44,681 nt of DNA from Okeania sp. KiyG1 (GCF_014132355.1 NZ_BLZO01000135.1:1-44681); one strand, 5' to 3'; positions 26,494 to 36,906 are shown, counted from the stretch's first letter. Numbers and translations are program-made. The notes: generated from the sequence alone by a model not told the origin.

Positions 26494-27078
26494 ATGGTAA
26501 ATAAAATTTCCGCGGAAGAATTTTATGATAATTATGCTGCAAAATATGATGATGTGGCAAAGAGACAGTCTAATGCAAATCTGCATAATGAGATGTTGAA
26601 AATCTTCCAAAAATACAATCATCATCAAGGTAGTATTTTAGATATTGCTTGTGGAACTGGACTTTTAAGTGAATTATTACAAGGAAGTTTTGAATATACA
26701 GGGGTTGATATTTCAGGTAAGATGCTGGATTATGCAGCTAAAAGAGGTTATAAAACTATTCACAAATCTATTGAAACTGCTTTAGCTGAAATTGATTCTC
26801 AGTCTTATGATTTTGTTTTTTGTTTAAGTTCATTGCATTTTGTCGAAGATGCTAAAACAGCAATTGAGCATATTTATCGAATTGCCCGTCAAGCTATTAT
26901 CATCAGTCTTGATGAGATGACAGAGGAATATATTAAAAACTTTGTTGTTCCGGTTTATGACCATTCAAAAATTACAATTGAAGATGCCATCGAAGATTAT
27001 TTTATTATAGGTTGGACTTCTTCAAGCCAAGGTATTGATATCAGAACTCGGATGATTTATGTTGAGCAAAACAATTAA
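26494..27078 (+). CDS. SAM-dependent methyltransferase, tandem copy 3
   Basis: 194 aa. Motif I reads ILDIACGTGLLSELLQG, with Ala in place of the first Gly of the GxGxG core found in copies 1 and 2; DIACGTG is seen in active enzymes, so activity is not excluded. The middle (IARQAIIISLDEMTEEY) has diverged, but the last 45 residues are almost the same as copy 2. Spacing to copy 2 is 91 bases without an intervening repeat. Confidence 0.85.
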   Translation: MVNKISAEEFYDNYAAKYDDVAKRQSNANLHNEMLKIFQKYNHHQGSILDIACGTGLLSELLQGSFEYTGVDISGKMLDYAAKRGYKTIHKSIETALAEIDSQSYDFVFCLSSLHFVEDAKTAIEHIYRIARQAIIISLDEMTEEYIKNFVVPVYDHSKITIEDAIEDYFIIGWTSSSQGIDIRTRMIYVEQNN

Positions 27079-27175
27079 ATTGAATTATAAATTAAGTAGT
27101 GATTTTTAGTTTACCTCCTGATAATTAAAAGGATGTACTGAACTAATATCACTACTTCTAAAAGACTATATTTTT

Positions 27176-27322
27176 TTAAAATAAGAAAGGTATGATTGAA
27201 GTGGGGGCAGGTATCATTTCACTACCTCTAAAATCTAGTAGTTGTACAATAATTAAATAGGCGATCGCTAAAGCTATAGAAATAGCTCCAGTAATAATAG
27301 CCACAATTTTTCCACGATCCAT
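27176..27322 (-). CDS. Small membrane protein, 48 aa, unknown function
   Basis: Reads MDRGKIVAIITGAISIALAI then AYLIIVQLLDFRGSEMIPAP and TSIIPFLF. ATG at 27322 is preceded by AGGAGAAAATT, a strong ribosome binding site at ideal spacing, the best in the window. One transmembrane segment (about 7-28) is followed by a short polar tail. The codon pattern and a HIP1 site (GCGATCGC) inside the frame support a real gene. It resembles the small one-helix proteins common in cyanobacterial membranes; I do not recognise which. Confidence 0.72.
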   Translation of the reverse strand: MDRGKIVAIITGAISIALAIAYLIIVQLLDFRGSEMIPAPTSIIPFLF

Positions 27323-27495
27323 AATTTTCTCCTGAGATTATATAAATAAAAAAATTAGTTTTTGTGGGTTGGGCTGAGGAACATTAGCATTTGCTCCGCA
27401 TTCCGTAGGGAAGCCGATCCCAAGGATAAACCCAACAGACAAAAGGAGTTTGTTGGGCTGCGCTAGCGCTTAACCCAACCTACGATATTATAACT

Positions 27496-28497
27496 TTAGC
27501 AATCAATACTTTTGAATTTTGACTTTTGACTTTTGACTTCTAACCCAGAACGTCTACGCAAAACCTCAACTAAAGTGAGAAAATCTTCTGGTAAAGGAGC
27601 GATCGCTGAAATTAACTCTCCAGAAACCGGATGTTGTAACTCTAGTCGCCAAGCATGAAGTGCTTGACCAGTTAAATTGACTCCTACCGAACGACCTTTT
27701 CCATAAATAGTATCGCCCACTATAGGATACCCTATTTTAGCACTGTGAACCCGAATTTGATGAGTCCGCCCAGTCTCTAACCGAAACAACATCATGGAAA
27801 AATTCCCCAAACGTTCCTGAACTTCCCAATGAGTAACGGCGACTTTTCCGCCTCTTTCTACTGGTGTCACTGCCATTTTTTTACGGTCTACCCGATGACG
27901 ACCAATAGGTAGGTCTATTTTGCCACTATCTGTTTTCGGACTACCATAAACCACTCCTAAATATTCCCGCCTTGCTGTTTTTGCTTGCAACTGTGCCTGC
28001 AAATGTTGATACGCTTGGTCTGTTTTCGCCACCATTATTGCTCCGGTGGTATCCTTATCCAAACGATGCACAATACCAGGTCGTTGCACCCCACCAATAC
28101 CCGCCAAAGAATCACAATGAGCTAAAAGTGCATTCACCAAAGTACCTTCAGAATGTCCGGGAGCTGGATGTACAACTAAACCTGCTGGTTTGTTGATAAT
28201 TAATAAAGCATCATCTTCGTAGAGAATATCCAGAGGAATATCATTAGCTTCTATTTCTAAAGGTACTGGTGGGGGAATAGTTAAAATAATCCGATCGCCA
28301 TACTGTACTATTACTTTTTTAGAAGTGCAGAGTTGGTCGTTTATTTTCACATTACCTTGGGATATTAACTTTTGAATATGCGATCGCGAGATATCAGGTA
28401 TTTGCTCAGATATCCAGACATCCAAACGCTGACTTATTTGCTTGACAAATTCACTCTTACTCTTTACTTCTAAAATTATTGAACCTTCATCAGCCAT
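27496..28497 (-). CDS. RluA/RluD-family 23S rRNA (or tRNA) pseudouridine synthase
   Basis: 333 aa. The S4 RNA-binding domain (about 22-75, QRLDVWISEQIPDISRSHIQ) precedes the synthase domain. The catalytic aspartate is Asp147 in GIVHRLDKDTTG; ETGRTHQIRVHSA and GDTIYGKG follow, all RluA-family motifs. The S4 plus RluA layout fits RluD-like enzymes, but the exact target uridine cannot be read from sequence. ATG at 28497. The C-terminal VKSQKSKFKSIDC is encoded by a heptad array, as in rnz. A family A repeat with its own heptads starts seven bases upstream. Confidence 0.9.
   Translation of the reverse strand: MADEGSIILEVKSKSEFVKQISQRLDVWISEQIPDISRSHIQKLISQGNVKINDQLCTSKKVIVQYGDRIILTIPPPVPLEIEANDIPLDILYEDDALLIINKPAGLVVHPAPGHSEGTLVNALLAHCDSLAGIGGVQRPGIVHRLDKDTTGAIMVAKTDQAYQHLQAQLQAKTARREYLGVVYGSPKTDSGKIDLPIGRHRVDRKKMAVTPVERGGKVAVTHWEVQERLGNFSMMLFRLETGRTHQIRVHSAKIGYPIVGDTIYGKGRSVGVNLTGQALHAWRLELQHPVSGELISAIAPLPEDFLTLVEVLRRRSGLEVKSQKSKFKSIDC
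27510..27544. repeat. Heptad tandem array, unit CTTTTGA, inside the pseudouridine synthase C-terminus
   Basis: CTTTTGA, ATTTTGA, CTTTTGA twice, CTTCTAA. It encodes the last residues of the protein on the minus strand. Complementary unit: TCAAAAG. Confidence 0.85.
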
Positions 28498-28501
28498 AAC
28501 T

Positions 28502-28640
28502 TGTCATTTCAGTTATCAGTTATCAGTTATCAGTTATCAGTACCTCTGGAATAAGGAGGCTTGAAATCTGAAATATTCTCTTTATGTTATCCCATTAAAA
28601 GGACAGGAGGCTTTAGACCAGAATTTTTCGGTAAAAATTG
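28502..28640 (-). repeat. Composite heptad-tailed repeat (family A), copy upstream of the pseudouridine synthase
   Basis: GTCATTT, four CAGTTAT heptads (28510-28537), CAGTACCTCTGGAATAAGGA, AAATATTCTCTTT, ATTAAAAGGACAGGAGGC and AGAATTTTTCGGTAA. Same anchors and order as 2941-3203 (opposite strand) and 25622-25735. Confidence 0.8.
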
Positions 28641-28764
28641 TTCTTGGGATAAAAACCCGATTAAACCTAAACTTAAGTATAAAATAACAAAATATCAAAT
28701 ATAGCACTACGCAAATAGGTTAGATAAATGCGGATGCGACCCCACGACGACCTTAGTCTCAAGC

Positions 28765-28807
28765 GGTCGGAACCCGGCGAGGTCTCCTCGCCATGGGAAC
28801 GCCGACC
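28765..28807. repeat. Double hairpin (family E), copy 1
   Basis: Outer stem GGTCGG/CCGACC, inner stem GGCGAGG-TCT-CCTCGCC. Copies 2 and 3 have GGTCGA/TCGACC instead, a compensated change. Confidence 0.8.
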
Positions 28808-28873
28808 AAGAGAGGGAATGCTGACTCCTTTTCGGGAACGCGCACCAAGCAGCTCAAAGTTAGTCAGGAATGA

Positions 28874-28915
28874 CTTTTAACTTTTGACTTTTAACTTTTG
28901 ACTTTTGACTTCTAA
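28874..28915. repeat. Heptad tandem array, unit CTTTTRA
   Basis: Six units mixing CTTTTAA and CTTTTGA, ending CTTCTAA, in the ilvH leader about 50 bases before the start. Confidence 0.9.
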
Positions 28916-28963
28916 CTTACGCGTAGCGCTATAGGTTGGCCAAAAAATCTACTGATTTAGAGA

Positions 28964-29488
28964 ATGAAACATACTCTTTCTGTTTTAGTTGAAGACGAAG
29001 CGGGAGTTTTGACCCGTATTGCTGGTTTATTTGCCCGTCGTGGTTTTAATATTGAAAGTCTGGCGGTTGGCCCAGCAGAACAATCTGGTGTTTCTAGAAT
29101 TACAATGGTGGTGCCTGGGGACGACCGTGTTATCGAACAGTTGACCAAGCAACTATATAAGTTGATTAATGTTTTGAAAGTACAAGATATTACTGCTATT
29201 CCTTGTGTGGAACGAGAGTTAATGTTAATCAAGATTAATGCTACTACAAATATGCGATCGGAAGTGGTTGAGATTGCAAATATTTTTCGGGCGCGGGTAG
29301 TAGACTTAGGTGACGACTCATTAACTATTGAAGTAGTAGGAGACCCAGGAAAAATGGTTGCCATTGTCCAAATGCTTGCTAAATACGGTATCCGTGAAAT
29401 TGCTAGGACAGGCAAAATAGCTTTAACTCGTGAGTCTGGAGTTAATACTGAGTTCCTAAAATTGAGAGCTTTGGAAGTAAAAATGTAA
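28964..29488 (+). CDS. ilvH: Acetolactate synthase small (regulatory) subunit
   Basis: 174 aa. Regulatory partner of the IlvB catalytic subunit in valine, leucine and isoleucine synthesis; confers feedback control by valine. The N-terminal ACT domain (about 1-75) reads [21 protein letters not shown]...[12 protein letters not shown], the classic IlvH opening. The C-terminal ACT-like half has RELMLIKI...[19 protein letters not shown] and ends near [11 protein letters not shown]. Length and order match the family, and no ilvB is in the window. Start ATG at 28964. Confidence 0.96.
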   Translation: MKHTLSVLVEDEAGVLTRIAGLFARRGFNIESLAVGPAEQSGVSRITMVVPGDDRVIEQLTKQLYKLINVLKVQDITAIPCVERELMLIKINATTNMRSEVVEIANIFRARVVDLGDDSLTIEVVGDPGKMVAIVQMLAKYGIREIARTGKIALTRESGVNTEFLKLRALEVKM

Positions 29489-30109
29489 GTATTTTCTAGG
29501 ATGTAAATTAGGAAAGGGTTAATCCTATAGGATAGGGAATGGAAATTTAAGCTTTTCTCTCAGTTTCAAGACTATGACTTGTTTTTTTCAGAACCTAATT
29601 TCCCTTGATATTTTACTGATTTAATTTTTATCCTAATTCTAGTTATTTTCAATTAAATATCTTATCTTAAGTAATTACTCCTTTTTTGAGTGCAACCTCA
29701 TTAGAAGTAATTACTTTTTTTATTCAAAAGTTTTTTTGTTTATTAAATAAATCAAATAACAATCTCCTCAAGGATATCCCACCCTAAGACTCGTCAAAAT
29801 ACGATTTTTAGCTTAAAAAAAAATCGAACAATAGTTTTTTCACTTAATACAAAATTACTAACTTTTTTATCTTGCAAAATTACTCCCGGAACTTTACAAA
29901 GTCTCATGTAAAACTGGATAGTAAATTAAATAATCGCTTGTTATTAAAACACAAAACAAGTAGTTAAATTGTTTCAATTAATTATGAATTTAAACTACAT
30001 GATTTTGCTGATTTTTCGGGCAATATTTAATTACTAAAAACCTGAATTAACAAGGGAAATAATCCCTGTTTTTCAAGTACTGCAGTTTAAATTTACAACA
30101 CAACAAACC
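29489..30109. other. AT-rich spacer before the CAP/cadherin/RTX gene
   Basis: About 620 bases without gene or recognised repeat family. It is one of the few long spacers here with no heptad array, and should contain the promoter of the surface-protein gene. Confidence 0.45.
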
Positions 30110-32749
30110 ATGGCTACTACACTTCCTTCCGCTCAAGACCAATATATGCTCGAATTGATCAACAGAGGTCGAGCAAATCCTCAAGCAGAAGCAGATCGTT
30201 ATCTAGATGGAATAAATGGAAGAGATGGAGACCTAAATCAAGGAGTTCGCGCACGAGATACAATCACCACTGATGCAAAACAACCTCTAGCATTTAATCT
30301 CAACCTGAATACTGCTACTGAAGATCACGCTCAATGGTTACTAGATGAGAACAAGTTTCAACACAGAGGAGAAGGTGGTACAAACTCCAGACAACGTATG
30401 CAAGCTGCGGGCTACACATTCACAAACCCCTCTGGTAATGGGGAAAACCTTGCTTGGTTAGGAACAACAGGTACGCCCAACCTCACTACTTTTGTGAGGA
30501 GAAACTACGAAAACTTGTTTATTGACAAAGACTACCGTAACAGAGGACATCGTGTAACTCTGATGAATGATGACTTCCAGGAAATTGGAATTTCTTCACT
30601 ACAGGGACGGTTGACTTCTGGTGGTAGAACTTTCAACGCAGTGATGAGTGCCCAAAACTTTGCTTATTCGGCAGCGAGTGGCCCATTTATCACAGGTGTT
30701 GCCTACACTGATGCAGTCACTGATGACGATTTCTATACAGTTGGTGAAGGAATAGGCGGAATAACAGTTACAGCGGTTGATACAGAAAATAGTGCTAATA
30801 CTTTTACCACAACAACTTGGGAGTCAGGTGGTTATAGTTTAGATGTAGACCCAAATGCGACTTACGATGTAACATTCTCTGGGGATCTCGATGGGGATGG
30901 TCAGGCAGATGATACAGCAACTTATGAAGTTACTGTTGGTTCCGAAAACGTCAAACAAGATGTAGTCAGTGACAATTTACCTTCATCTACTCCCACCAAT
31001 AGCGCCCCCACAGCAGTAGAAATAGATAACGATACTATTGCCGAAAATAGTAACAATAATACAGTGGTGGGTAATCTAACTACTTCTGACTCTGATGCTG
31101 GTGATACTCACACTTATGAATTATTAAATGATGCTAATGGTCGTTTTGCTTTGGATGGAGACCAAATAGTAGTTGCTGATGGTTCTAAATTAGACTTTGA
31201 AAGTAATGAGACTCATAATATTACTGTGCGCACTACTGATGATGGTGGTGAAAGTTTCAATCAACGGTTGACTATTAATGTAAGTAATGTGGATGAGACC
31301 CCACCTAATAGCGCCCCCACAGCAGTAGAAATAGATAACGATACCATTGCCGAAAATAGTAATAATAATACAGTGGTGGGTAATCTAACTACTTCTGACT
31401 CTGATGCTGGTGATACTCACACTTATGAATTATTAAATGATGCTAATGGTCGTTTTGCTCTGGATGGAGACCAAATAGTAGTTGCTGATGGTTCTAAATT
31501 AGACTTTGAAAGTAATGAGACTCATAATATTACTGTGCGCACTACTGATGATGGTGGTGAAAGTTTCAATCAACGGTTGACTATTAATGTAAGTAATGTG
31601 GATGAGACCCCACCTAATAGCGCCCCCACAGCAGTAGAAATAGATAACGATACCATTGCCGAAAATAGTAATAATAATACAGTGGTGGGTAATCTAACTA
31701 CTTCTGACTCTGATGCTGGTGATACTCACACTTATGAATTATTAAATGATGCTAATGGTCGTTTTGCTCTGGATGGAGACCAAATAGTAGTTGCTGATGG
31801 TTCTAAATTAGACTTTGAAAGTAATGAGACTCATAATATTACTGTGCGCACTACTGATGATGGTGGTGAAAGTTTTGAGCAACGTTTAACTATTAATGTA
31901 AGTAATGTGGATGAGACTCCACCTAATAGCGCCCCCACAGCAGTAGAAATAGATAACGATACCATTGCCGAAAATAGTAACAATAATACAGTGGTGGGTA
32001 ATCTAACTACTTCTGACTCTGATGCTGGTGATACTCACACTTATGAATTATTAAATGATGCTAATGGTCGTTTTGCTCTAGATGGAGACCAAATAGTAGT
32101 TGCTGATGGTTCTAAATTAGACTTTGAAAGTGATGAGACTCATAATATTACTGTGCGCACTACTGATGATGGTGGTGAAAGTTTCAATCAACAGTTGACT
32201 ATTAATCTCAGTGATGTGGATGAGACTCCACCTGAGCTTGAAAACTTCCGTACTATGTACGGAGGTGACAGGAACGACCGTATGCGTGGCACAATAGGTA
32301 ACGATTTTATCAACGGTGAAGGTGGCAATGATGTACTCATTGGGCGCCCAGGTGATGATCTACTGAATGGTGGTCTTGGAAACGATCAGCTCAGAGGTGG
32401 TTCTGGTAACGATACTCTTATAGGAGTAGATATAACTTCTGCTCAACCTGGTTATAATGAGAGAGATGTTTTGCAGGGCAGTGCTGATGCCGATCTATTT
32501 ATCTTAGGGGATGATAGTCAAGTTTACTACATTGGAAATGGTGTAAAGGATTATGCTCGGATTGAGACTTTCAATGGTGATCAAGGCGATCAAATTCAAC
32601 TATCTGGAAGTAGTGGTGACTATACATTAGAAGAAAATGTTTCTGGATTGCCAACAGGAACTGCTATCTACAATAATGATGATTTGGTTGGTATTGTCAG
32701 GAATGTTAGAAATATGGATTTGAATAGCAGTGATTTTTCTTTTGTATAA
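30110..32749 (+). CDS. Large surface/secreted protein: CAP (SCP) domain, four cadherin-like repeats, RTX repeats
   Basis: 879 aa, no N-terminal signal peptide. Residues about 5-195 are a CAP/SCP domain (AQDQYMLELINRGRANPQAE, DHAQWLL, ENLAWLG, RGHRVTLMNDDFQEIGI). About 200-295 is a beta-sandwich with a DLDGDGQADDTATY calcium-type loop. Then come four near-identical 103-aa cadherin-like modules (about 297-708), each with IAENS, SDSDAGDTHTYELL, DGSKLDFES and ITVRTTDDGG. The C-terminus (about 720-780) has RTX nonapeptides such as GGEGNDVL and GGSGNDTLIG. Type I secretion with calcium-driven folding outside the cell is the likely route. Role probably in adhesion or sheath; inferred. No secretion genes lie nearby. 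Confidence 0.9.
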   Translation: MATTLPSAQDQYMLELINRGRANPQAEADRYLDGINGRDGDLNQGVRARDTITTDAKQPLAFNLNLNTATEDHAQWLLDENKFQHRGEGGTNSRQRMQAAGYTFTNPSGNGENLAWLGTTGTPNLTTFVRRNYENLFIDKDYRNRGHRVTLMNDDFQEIGISSLQGRLTSGGRTFNAVMSAQNFAYSAASGPFITGVAYTDAVTDDDFYTVGEGIGGITVTAVDTENSANTFTTTTWESGGYSLDVDPNATYDVTFSGDLDGDGQADDTATYEVTVGSENVKQDVVSDNLPSSTPTNSAPTAVEIDNDTIAENSNNNTVVGNLTTSDSDAGDTHTYELLNDANGRFALDGDQIVVADGSKLDFESNETHNITVRTTDDGGESFNQRLTINVSNVDETPPNSAPTAVEIDNDTIAENSNNNTVVGNLTTSDSDAGDTHTYELLNDANGRFALDGDQIVVADGSKLDFESNETHNITVRTTDDGGESFNQRLTINVSNVDETPPNSAPTAVEIDNDTIAENSNNNTVVGNLTTSDSDAGDTHTYELLNDANGRFALDGDQIVVADGSKLDFESNETHNITVRTTDDGGESFEQRLTINVSNVDETPPNSAPTAVEIDNDTIAENSNNNTVVGNLTTSDSDAGDTHTYELLNDANGRFALDGDQIVVADGSKLDFESDETHNITVRTTDDGGESFNQQLTINLSDVDETPPELENFRTMYGGDRNDRMRGTIGNDFINGEGGNDVLIGRPGDDLLNGGLGNDQLRGGSGNDTLIGVDITSAQPGYNERDVLQGSADADLFILGDDSQVYYIGNGVKDYARIETFNGDQGDQIQLSGSSGDYTLEENVSGLPTGTAIYNNDDLVGIVRNVRNMDLNSSDFSFV
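31000..32235 (+). repeat. Four tandem 309-bp repeats inside the surface protein gene
   Basis: GCGCCCCC anchors start at 31002, 31311, 31620 and 31929, exactly 309 bases apart (103 codons). The units differ at only a few bases, with most changes toward the end of units 3 and 4. Such identity means recent duplication or ongoing homogenisation. Confidence 0.95.
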
Positions 32750-33205
32750 ACCTCTAGTTTATTCTGAATTTATTTTATAGTAGTGGTGCATTTGATGATT
32801 TTGGTAAAGGTATGGTGAGCATTTTAGCCACCATCCACCACGACTATGAAGTCATATCGTGTCCGTTGGTATCGTTTGTGTAAAAGTTGGGGAAATATCT
32901 ATCGTCATACAAAGTTTTTCCTTCTCTTGTAGGGGCGTTAACGATAGTTATGTGCAAGCTTTCGGCCGTTTGCTGACGCATAGCTCCGCTTTATATGTTG
33001 CGGAGCAAAACGCCCCTACTTCTTCCCTACCTTCTCTATACAATACCGATGCTACCGGACATGATATTAGAAGTAATATCAAATCCGTTTAATTCGGCAC
33101 GTAAAAAATGTTCCATCTTCAACCATTACCAAATATTTCTCGATATTCCCCTCCTCGGAGGGGTTAGGGGTGGGTTCCCATCTCCCCATCTCCCCATCTA
33201 CCCAT
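32750..33205. other. Spacer with hairpin repeats
   Basis: No gene. It holds TAGGGGCGTTAACG...CAAAACGCCCCTAC (about 32930-33018, a diverged, interrupted family G hairpin with GCTCCGC/GCGGAGC inside). It also holds a family H C-rich hairpin (33150-33180) and a run of four 8-bp TCTCCCCA-like units (about 33180-33210). Confidence 0.5.
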
Positions 33206-36200
33206 CTACCCCTCAAGCAAATGATTTTTGTGCGAAAAGACCGGACTTTTTTCACTATTTTCCATTCTACCTTGAAGCCAATAAGTAACCATTTCTCCTC
33301 TACCTCTAACCGAAATATTTCCCCGTGGTTCTAATAAATATTTATCTTTTAAGAGTTGATAAGTAGCTTGGGTAACTTGAATTTTTCCAGGTATTCCACT
33401 TGCTTCCATTCGAGATGCCACGTTAACTGTATCGCCCCACAAATCATAAATAAACTTTTTAGTACCAATTACTCCTGCTACAACAGTTCCAGTATTAATA
33501 CCAATCCGAATTTGGAAAGGTTTTCCCAAGTCATTTAAAAACTTAGGAATTGCCTGCTGCATATCTATTGCCATTTCAGCGATCGCTTCTGCGTGGTCGT
33601 CTCTAGCTGCGGGTAAACCACCAACAACCATATAAGAATCTCCGATAGTTTTAATTTTTTCTAAATCATGTTTTTCAGTCAATTGATCGAAAGCTGAGAA
33701 AATTCGATTGAGCATATCAACTAATTGATTAGGAGGTATCCGAGCTGAAAAACCAGTAAAATCGACAATATCAGCAAACAAAATAGTCACATTTTCAAAC
33801 CGTTTAGCAATTGGATGTTGATTTTGTTTTAATTTTTCGGCAATCTTTGCAGGCAAAATATTCAACAATAAACGGTCAGATTTTTCTTGTTCTAATCTGA
33901 GCGCCCTCTCTGCAGACTTACGTTTTGTAATATCTTGAATTGTACCTTCATAGTAAAGTATTTCTCCCTCAACATTACGAACTACACGAGCATTTTCAGA
34001 AATCCAGATTATACTACCATCAACACGATAAGCCTCTGATTCAAAGGATGATATAGAACCATCTTTTTCAAGGGCAACAATAAACTCAGAGCGACGATTT
34101 GGCTTAACATATAGTTGTTGGCTAATGTCAGTCATCTGATTTTTCAACTCTGTTTCTGAGGAACAACCATACATCTTGACTAAAGCAGGATTTGCACTAA
34201 TGAAATATCCTTCTGGGGAAGTTTGAAATATACCCTCTGCAGTATTCTCAAAAATGCTACGATATTTTTCCTCGGCTCGTTGTAGCGCATCTAGTACCCG
34301 TTTGCGTTCTGTAATATTACGTGCCACCCAAATCACACAGTTATCTGGTAATGGTGAAATATTAGCAGTAAACCAAATTTCATTAGGATTAGGAAGAGGA
34401 GAATAGGGATAGGGAGGCGAGCTAGAAGATTTGTTGTAATTAGGAACTTTGCATGAGATTCCCCATAGAGAGTTAGGCTTTTGAAGATTGCCGTTCTGTG
34501 GATTTACAAGTAGACTATATTCTAAATTAACAGTTTCATGTGTATTCAGCACCCGCTGAATATTAATCATAAATAGGTTTGCTTGTTGAGGTGGCAAAAC
34601 TTCATAAACACTTTTACCAATCAATTCATTGATGGGACTATATAACACTTCTGAATTAGTAGATAAGATTTTGACATATCTACCTTTAGCATCGAAGACA
34701 GTAATTACATCAGTCATTGCCTCAAACAAAACCCGCAGTTCCGCTTCTGATTTTCTTAAGGCGGTTTCTACTCGTTGACGCTCTGTAACTTCCATCATTA
34801 ACAAACGATTTGATTCTTTGAGAGCAGCAGTACGTTCCTCAACCTTTGTTTCTAACTGTTGATTAGCTCTTTGCAAAGCTTCTTGTGCTTGTTTACGTTC
34901 TGTAATATCTTCAACAGTTCCTTCGTAACGAATTAACTGACCATCTCGGTCTCGCACAGCTCTAGCATTTTCAGAAGTCCAGATCAGACTACTATCTCGG
35001 CGATAAACTTGTGACTGATAGTTAACTACAATATCTTGCTCCTGTAGCATTTGCATAAGTTGAGATCGGCTTTCTGGATTACCGTAAAGTCGATGTTGTA
35101 AGGAGGTAAGGTTAGTAATCATCTCTTCAGGAGATTCATAGCCATAAATTCTAGCTAATGCGGGGTTAACGCTGATGAAGTAGCCATCGGGAGTTGCTTG
35201 AAAAATTCCCTCGACGGCATTTTCAAAGATAGTACGATATCTCTCTTCTGCTTGTTTTAGTGCTGCTTCTGCATCTTTGCGCTCGCTAATATCAATACCT
35301 ACAGCAAAAGCTGCTTTTCCTCCAGCGTATTTTTGGGAAACAATTAAATAATTGCGAGCAACGCCATTCACATGAGCAGATACTTCTCGACAGTCATCGT
35401 GAGCGGGACTAGCAAAAAATTGGCGCATAAATTCAGTAAATTCTTGGCTGGCTTTGAGAAAGCCAATGTTTTGACCAATAAAAGCTTCTTTCGGTAAATT
35501 GTAAGTTTCTGCTAAATGTTTATTAACTCCCAAGTAGTGTAAATCTGAGCTAATCCAAGAAACAATTCCTGGTACTGCTTCTAAAATAGCTCCTAACTGT
35601 TCTTGAGTTGCTCCAAGGTCTGATTCAGCTTGTCTGCGTTCGGTAATATCAATACCAACAACAAATGCAGCTTGATCGTGATTATATTTGCGAGCAACAA
35701 TTAAATAATTTTTGGTTTTATTGTGGTAATTTGAAATAATCTCAGAAGTTATTTCCTGCTGATAACTTGCAAAAATTCTTTAATTAAGGTATTAAATTCA
35801 GAGCTTTTATCTATAAAACCAATATCTTTGCCGACAAAATCTGTTCGTGGTCGGTTAAAGATATCAGCTAATTGTTGATTGACTTCAATATAAGTTAAGT
35901 CTGAATTAATCCATGAAACCATTCCAGGAACTGCTTCTAACGCTGTTTCTAGTTTTTCTTTAGCTGCTAAAAGATTTTGTTCTGCTTGTTTGCGTTCGGT
36001 AATATCTATGCCTACTATAAAAGCAGCTTGGTTTTTGTTGTACTTTTCTGCTACAACTAAATAATTTCGAGGTTCTCCATGAATTTGTGATACTATTTCA
36101 CCTGTGATTTCAGATTCAGAACTGGCAAAAAACTTCTCAACAAATTTATTAAATTCAGAACTTGTGCCTAAAAAACCAATATTTTTACCCATAAATTCTT

Positions 36201-36906
36201 CTCTGGGTATACCAAAAATATCAGCTAGCTTTTGATTGACTTCTATATAACATAAATCTGAACTAATCCAAGATACTGTACCTGGTACTGCTGCTAATAC
36301 TGTTTGTAACTGTTCTTTGGCATTTATTAGGTCATTTTCTGCTTGTTTGCGTTCAGTAATATCTATACCTACTACAAAAGCAGCTTTGTTTTTGTTGTAC
36401 TTTTCTGCTACAATCAAATAGCTGCGAGGTTCTCCATGAACTATTGATGTAATTTCACGACTTGTTTCTAAATTTGAACTTTCAAAAAATTCTTGTAGAA
36501 AGTTATTAAACTCAGAACCTGCTCCTAAAAAACCAATACTTTTGCCCGCAAATTCTTCTGTAGGCATACCGAACATCTCAGCTACCTGATGATTAACTTC
36601 TATGTAGCGTAAATCTGAACTAACCCAAGATACTGTACCTGGTACTGCTGCCAAAACTGTTTTTAATTGCTCTTGGGCTGCTTTTAGAGCTATTTCTGTT
36701 TGCTGATGTTGAACTATTTCTTGCACTAAGCGATCGTTTGATTCTTTGAGTGCTGCAGTGCGGTCTTCAATTATGATATTTAACTGATGCTCATTTAAAA
36801 TGCAGCTTGAATTTGCCGTTTTTAGTTCACTTACAGTTTGGCGCAGAGCAATTAACTCCTGAATCAATTCCTCTTTAGTTTTATCTTGGTCATTCATAAT
36901 TTTCAA
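33206..36906 (-). CDS. Multi-PAS class III adenylate cyclase, frameshifted
   Basis: One gene of about 1230 codons in two frames. The 5' part (35749-36906, 385 aa) has a helical leader and three PAS modules of the type AVPGTVSWISSDLxYIEVN. One base appears lost at the A5 run 35771-35775 (T5 on the coding strand), after SSEFNTLIKEF. The frame continues FASYQQEITSEII, finishing the third module, then a fourth, then three more PAS domains and a short coiled coil. The catalytic domain has ADIVDFTGF and IKTIGDSYMVVGG (metal aspartates), Lys in KIKTIGD, Asp in YDLWGDTVNVASR (adenine-type pair), and the Asn and Arg of VNVASR. No membrane segment. It likely makes cAMP if translated as one chain; without the join, the catalytic part lacks its sensors. 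Confidence 0.85.

Noticed and set aside
35749-35790. Two separate genes: a PAS-only protein and an independent cyclase
   Set aside because: The frame upstream of the second start completes the third PAS module and contains a fourth without a stop, so one frameshifted gene is simpler.
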